From: Bacteroidales bacterium
Lineage (GTDB): Bacteria > Bacteroidota > Bacteroidia > Bacteroidales > Muribaculaceae
Direction: 5' to 3'
Length of the DNA stretch: 64,000 nt
Assembly: GCA_004552485.1 (NCBI GenBank)
Contig: SFOH01000001.1
Span: 83,433-147,432, forward strand
Position numbers and translations under genes: made by a program. The notes below the pieces were generated by a model, which saw nothing but the letters and a program-made list of their open reading frames with translations, made no database searches and was not told where the DNA came from. Shown here piece by piece: positions 61,396-64,000 of this stretch. How positions within the stretch are numbered: position 1 is the first letter of the stretch; each line of letters starts with the position of its first letter.

Positions 61396-61479
61396 CACCC
61401 GCAAACCGAATCCGTGGCACGCGTGCCACACATTATTATATTATAAAAGCAAAAACCGCCCTTATCACCTCCTTAAGCA

Positions 61480-62982
61480 ATGGACTGGTTCTTCAACTTC
61501 TTTGACAAAATCGACCCCGCCCTGGCTCAGAAGCTCATGGCCTACGACGCGCAGCAGCCCCTGCTGTTCAACACCGGCCTCTTCATGATGCTCTTCCTGG
61601 GTTTCGTGCTCATCTACCAGGCCATGCGTCGCTGGCGCACGGCAAAGATGGTGGTCACCATACTCTTCTCGCTCTATTTCTACTACAAGAACAGCGCCGA
61701 ATACTGCTTCATTCTCCTCGGCATCTGCCTCTCCGACTACGTCCTCGGACTGTGGATGGGCGCCGCACGCCGCAACTGGGTGCGCCGCTGCATCGTGCTC
61801 CTCAACGTGGTGCTCAACGTGGGCATGTTGGTGTATTTCAAGTACTTCAACCTCCTGCTGCAGACATTCGCATCGATGAACGGCACCCACTTTGACGCCC
61901 TCGACATCATCCTCCCCGCCGGCATCTCCTTCTTCACCTTCCGCTCAATCAGCTACATCGTCGACCTCTACCGCCGCAAGATGGAGCCATGCCGCAACAT
62001 CATGGACTACATGTTCTTCCTCACCTTCTTCCCGCCCCTGCTGGCAGGCCCCGTGGTGCGCGCCAAGGACATGCTCCCCCAGATTCGCGAGAACCGCAAC
62101 GCCTCACGCGCCATGGTTGCCGAAGGCCTTTTCCTCATCATGTGCGGCCTCATCAAGAAGATGCTCATCGCCGACTACATCAGCGGCAACTTCGTCGACC
62201 GCATCTTCGAGAACCCCACCCTCTACACCGGCTTCGAGAACGTGATGGGCACCATCGGCTTCACCATCCAGATCTACTGCGACTTCTCCGGTTACTCCGA
62301 CATGGCCATCGGCCTGGCGCTCCTCCTCGGATTCCGCTTCCCCGACAACTTCAACGCCCCCTTCAAATCGCAGAGCCCCAGCGAGTTCTGGCACCGCTGG
62401 CACATCTCCCTCTCCACATGGCTCCGCGACTACGTCTACATCCCCCTCGGCGGAAACCGCTGCGGCAAACTGCGCTGCTACTTCAATAAGTTCGCCACCA
62501 TGATCGTCGGCGGCATCTGGCACGGCGCCTCGTGGATGTACCTCTTCTGGGGCGGATACCAGGGCGTACTCCTCATCGGCCACCAGGTTCTCAAGAAAGC
62601 CATCCCCTCGAGCTGGTACATGAAACCCTCGACGCTGCGACGCGCCCTCAACATCTTCGTCACCTTCGTCCTTGCGCTCATCGGCTTCGGCATCTTCCGC
62701 TCGATGTCTATGCAGGGCCTCGGCGACCACTATCAGATGATTTTCACCAACTTCCACCCCGAGATTGCCCTTGAATTTATTTCGGCCTATTCGCTGATAG
62801 TCTTCCTCATCGTCCTGGCGCTCATCATGCACTTCACCCCCTCGCACTGGCGCGAAAACCTCATGGAGCGATACCTCCGGATGCCCCTGCCCGTCCAATC
62901 CATCACCCTCGCTGCCGTGCTCTTCATCGTAGTGCAGACCCGCAACGCCGACCTCGTCCCCTTCATCTACCTCCAGTATTAA
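61480..62982 (+). CDS. MBOAT-family O-acyltransferase (PatA/AlgI/DltB-like)
   Basis: This 500-residue integral membrane protein has about ten hydrophobic segments. The MBOAT signature is present: FWHRWHISLSTWLRDYVYIP, followed by LGGNRCG and IVGGIWHGASWMYLFWGGYQG with the catalytic His. It would carry acetyl or acyl groups across the membrane for the secreted SGNH partners. Target glycan could be peptidoglycan MurNAc, capsule or another exopolysaccharide; the many murein genes in the window favour peptidoglycan. A terminator follows. Confidence 0.93.
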   Translation: MDWFFNFFDKIDPALAQKLMAYDAQQPLLFNTGLFMMLFLGFVLIYQAMRRWRTAKMVVTILFSLYFYYKNSAEYCFILLGICLSDYVLGLWMGAARRNWVRRCIVLLNVVLNVGMLVYFKYFNLLLQTFASMNGTHFDALDIILPAGISFFTFRSISYIVDLYRRKMEPCRNIMDYMFFLTFFPPLLAGPVVRAKDMLPQIRENRNASRAMVAEGLFLIMCGLIKKMLIADYISGNFVDRIFENPTLYTGFENVMGTIGFTIQIYCDFSGYSDMAIGLALLLGFRFPDNFNAPFKSQSPSEFWHRWHISLSTWLRDYVYIPLGGNRCGKLRCYFNKFATMIVGGIWHGASWMYLFWGGYQGVLLIGHQVLKKAIPSSWYMKPSTLRRALNIFVTFVLALIGFGIFRSMSMQGLGDHYQMIFTNFHPEIALEFISAYSLIVFLIVLALIMHFTPSHWRENLMERYLRMPLPVQSITLAAVLFIVVQTRNADLVPFIYLQY

Positions 62983-63006
62983 TCCCCCATCCCACAGATA
63001 CGCAAG

Positions 63007-63051
63007 AAAATAACGCAGAGCCACCGTCGCACGGGCCCTGCGTTATTTTTT
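63007..63051. terminator. Bidirectional terminator after the MBOAT gene
   Basis: Arms 63007-63018 and 63038-63049 form a 12-bp stem, with A-run before and T-run after. It closes the ftsY-to-MBOAT unit and, in reverse, the small membrane protein gene. Confidence 0.82.
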
Positions 63052-63074
63052 GCTCGTAAGGTTCGGTCAGCGGC

Positions 63075-63245
63075 TCATTTCCGCGGACCGTATTTCTTCC
63101 ACAGCGGCACAAAGACAATGATGCCGGACGCCACAATAGCAAACACCGTGAAGAAGTTGATGACAGCGTGCATGAGAATCCACACCACCAACAGCAGCCA
63201 CAGCACGCCGATAACGATAAACCTGAAAATATTCTGTGTTGACAT
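63075..63245 (-). CDS. Small two-helix membrane protein (56 residues)
   Basis: The protein starts MSTQNIFRFIVIGVLWLLLV and ends FVPLWKKYGPRK. Two hydrophobic stretches (about residues 8-28 and 30-47) suggest two transmembrane segments with a positive C-terminal tail. A different frame in the same place gives a longer but unnatural protein. The gene has its own perfect promoter at 63314-63345 and a terminator at its end, which supports expression. I do not recognise a family. Confidence 0.7.
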   Translation of the reverse strand: MSTQNIFRFIVIGVLWLLLVVWILMHAVINFFTVFAIVASGIIVFVPLWKKYGPRK

Positions 63246-63313
63246 AATCTTTCGAACTACTTAAAGCATTATTTGCGACGCCTGTCACAGAGCGACGGAC
63301 GGCGATTGCGCTG

Positions 63314-63345
63314 CAAAATTACGCAAAAAACGGAGGAACAGCAAA
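63314..63345 (-). promoter_or_regulatory. Promoter of the small membrane protein gene
   Basis: On the minus strand TTTG (63345-63342), 20 bases, then TAATTTTG (63321-63314): a full match to the consensus. The leader to ATG 63245 is about 65 bases. Confidence 0.68.
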
Positions 63346-63361
63346 AAAAGAGGCGAAAAAA

Positions 63362-63393
63362 TTTGGAGGAGTCACAGAAAGTGCTTAACTTTG
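63362..63393 (+). promoter_or_regulatory. Promoter of tRNA-Met
   Basis: TTTG (63362-63365), 20 bases, then TAACTTTG (63386-63393): a perfect consensus, 12 bases before the tRNA. Confidence 0.8.
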
Positions 63394-63405
63394 CAGTCGC
63401 AAAAC

Positions 63406-63479
63406 GGCGGGATAGCTCAGTTGGTTAGAGCGTCGGATTCATAACCCGGAGGTCCCGAGTTCAATTCTCGGTCCCGCTA
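63406..63479 (+). tRNA. tRNA-Met (anticodon CAT)
   Basis: A 74-base tRNA with D arm GCTCAGTTGGTTAGAGC, anticodon loop TTCATAA (CAT) and T arm CCGAGTTCAATTCTCGG. Acceptor arms GGCGGGA and TCCCGCT pair with one G-T pair at the end, then discriminator A. CCA is not encoded. The sequence resembles elongator tRNA-Met; a tRNA-Ile2 (lysidine) reading of CAT cannot be fully excluded. A hairpin with T-run follows. Confidence 0.92.
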
Positions 63480-63483
63480 CCGC

Positions 63484-63512
63484 AAGCCCAGGCACTTCGC
63501 CCGGGCTTTTTT
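63484..63512 (+). terminator. Terminator after tRNA-Met
   Basis: AAGCCC-A-GGC (63484-63493) pairs with GCC-C-GGGCTT (63499-63508), with one mismatch, and T-run 63507-63512 follows. Confidence 0.75.
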
Positions 63513-63625
63513 CATATCCCTACCCCCTCCTCAACGCTTCTGCCGCCGGACCGGAATCGTCCCGTTTTTTCCCGTTTGCCCTCCTCAGTCCGAAATTTTT
63601 TCTGCCGCCGGGGTTAGGTTTTTCA

Positions 63626-64000
63626 GAAGTCGCGGTTTTACGCGATTTTATTAACGACGGCGATTACTGGCATTACTATGCAGGCATTTCGGCCAACTTA
63701 AAACTGTTCTGCAATGATCTGCAATTATACGCCAACCTCACACAAAACGTATATGGGATTACGGGTGATTACAGTGATTCATTTACTATCATTGGAACTT
63801 ATGGCACAGGTAAATCAAGTTTTATCTTAGCTTTTGAGCAAGACCTCAAATCAAACTCTAAGCATCTTATTCAAGATAAAACACACATGAAATATTTTAC
63901 GAACGATTTTTACAGCATGTCAAGCAATGCGATGTTATAGGATTTGTTTTCGCAAAGCATCTTGAGGAATTCCTTCGTACTGCGCTTGGTATAACTGTCT
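63626..64000 (+). pseudogene. A+T-rich P-loop NTPase gene remnant, 5'-truncated and frameshifted (cut by window edge)
   Basis: An open frame 63626-63940 has no start codon in reach and encodes EVAVLRDFINDGDYWHYYAG, then NLKLFCNDLQLYANLTQN and the Walker A segment FTIIGTYGTGKSSFILAF. It meets TAG at 63938-63940. A second frame, open from 63880, continues plausibly as YERFLQHVKQCDVIGFVFAK to the window end. The frames would join at the AC repeat near 63881-63886, so repeat slippage is the likely cause. Base composition is A+T-rich, unlike everything to the left. YGTGKSS-type loops occur in large ATPases of defence and mobile systems, but the family cannot be named. Confidence 0.7.

Noticed and set aside
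63067..63288. 73-residue frame on the minus strand near the tRNA
   Set aside because: Its product is Cys/His-rich and unnatural, while the overlapping frame 63075-63245 gives a clean two-helix membrane protein with matching promoter.

Overview
The window reads as a high-GC Bacteroidales chromosome, possibly Muribaculaceae-like. The grounds are repeated Bacteroidetes-type promoters (TTTG, about 20 bp, then TAnnTTTG), weak Shine-Dalgarno signals, secreted proteins with type IX-like C-terminal domains, Bacteroidetes-style menaquinone genes and murein-salvage genes related to those of Tannerella. The genus is a guess. Nearly all of the sequence is dense and coding, with one composition break at the right end.

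Layout. 1-2.5 kb (minus): start of recQ, clpX, clpP. 2.8-9.3 kb (minus): menD-menB-menC-menE followed by a family 4 glycosyltransferase and a lipoprotein. 9.5-12.5 kb (plus): hpt, adk and an acyl-CoA ligase. 12.6-34.1 kb (minus): a long wall-recycling region with a secreted amidase, an Ntn hydrolase, a patatin-porin, an SGNH hydrolase, murQ, a MurNAc/GlcNAc-type kinase, a membrane acyltransferase, a D-lactate dehydrogenase fused to an Fe-S module, a NamZ-type exo-muramidase, an AmpG/MurT-like permease, a SpoIID/LytB protein, a DUF4922 HIT-like protein, a GT2 and a very large split amidase. 34.5-44.1 kb (plus): a phosphodiester glycosidase, two tandem modules of small propeller-like protein plus multidomain amidase, a second divergent kinase and a short SSB. 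44.3-50.7 kb (plus): superoxide dismutase, a THUMP-like methyltransferase, a YARHG protein, an M15 peptidase, rsmG, an MBL hydrolase and queA. 50.8-54.8 kb (minus): two lipoproteins, rpsO and a MATE transporter broken by an in-frame amber codon. 55.2-63.0 kb (plus): ftsY, rimO, menF, two SGNH esterases and an MBOAT acyltransferase. Then come a 56-residue membrane protein (minus), tRNA-Met (CAT), and an A+T-rich, frameshifted P-loop gene remnant that runs off the end.

How the genes fit together. Amidases, SpoIID-like protein and NamZ would trim peptidoglycan outside the cytoplasm, and the permease would import MurNAc or muropeptides. The kinase and MurQ would yield GlcNAc-6-P plus D-lactate, and the D-lactate dehydrogenase could pass the electrons to menaquinone, whose synthesis genes (menD/B/C/E and, 48 kb away, menF) lie in the same window. 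The SGNH/SGNH/MBOAT set looks like a wall or glycan O-acetylation module of the PatA/PatB type, so the window holds breakdown, salvage and decoration of the wall. The twin propeller/amidase modules and the kinase with an altered nucleotide motif are the least explained parts. The A+T-rich remnant beside tRNA-Met marks the likely edge of an accessory region outside the window. No CRISPR array, transposase or prophage was found.
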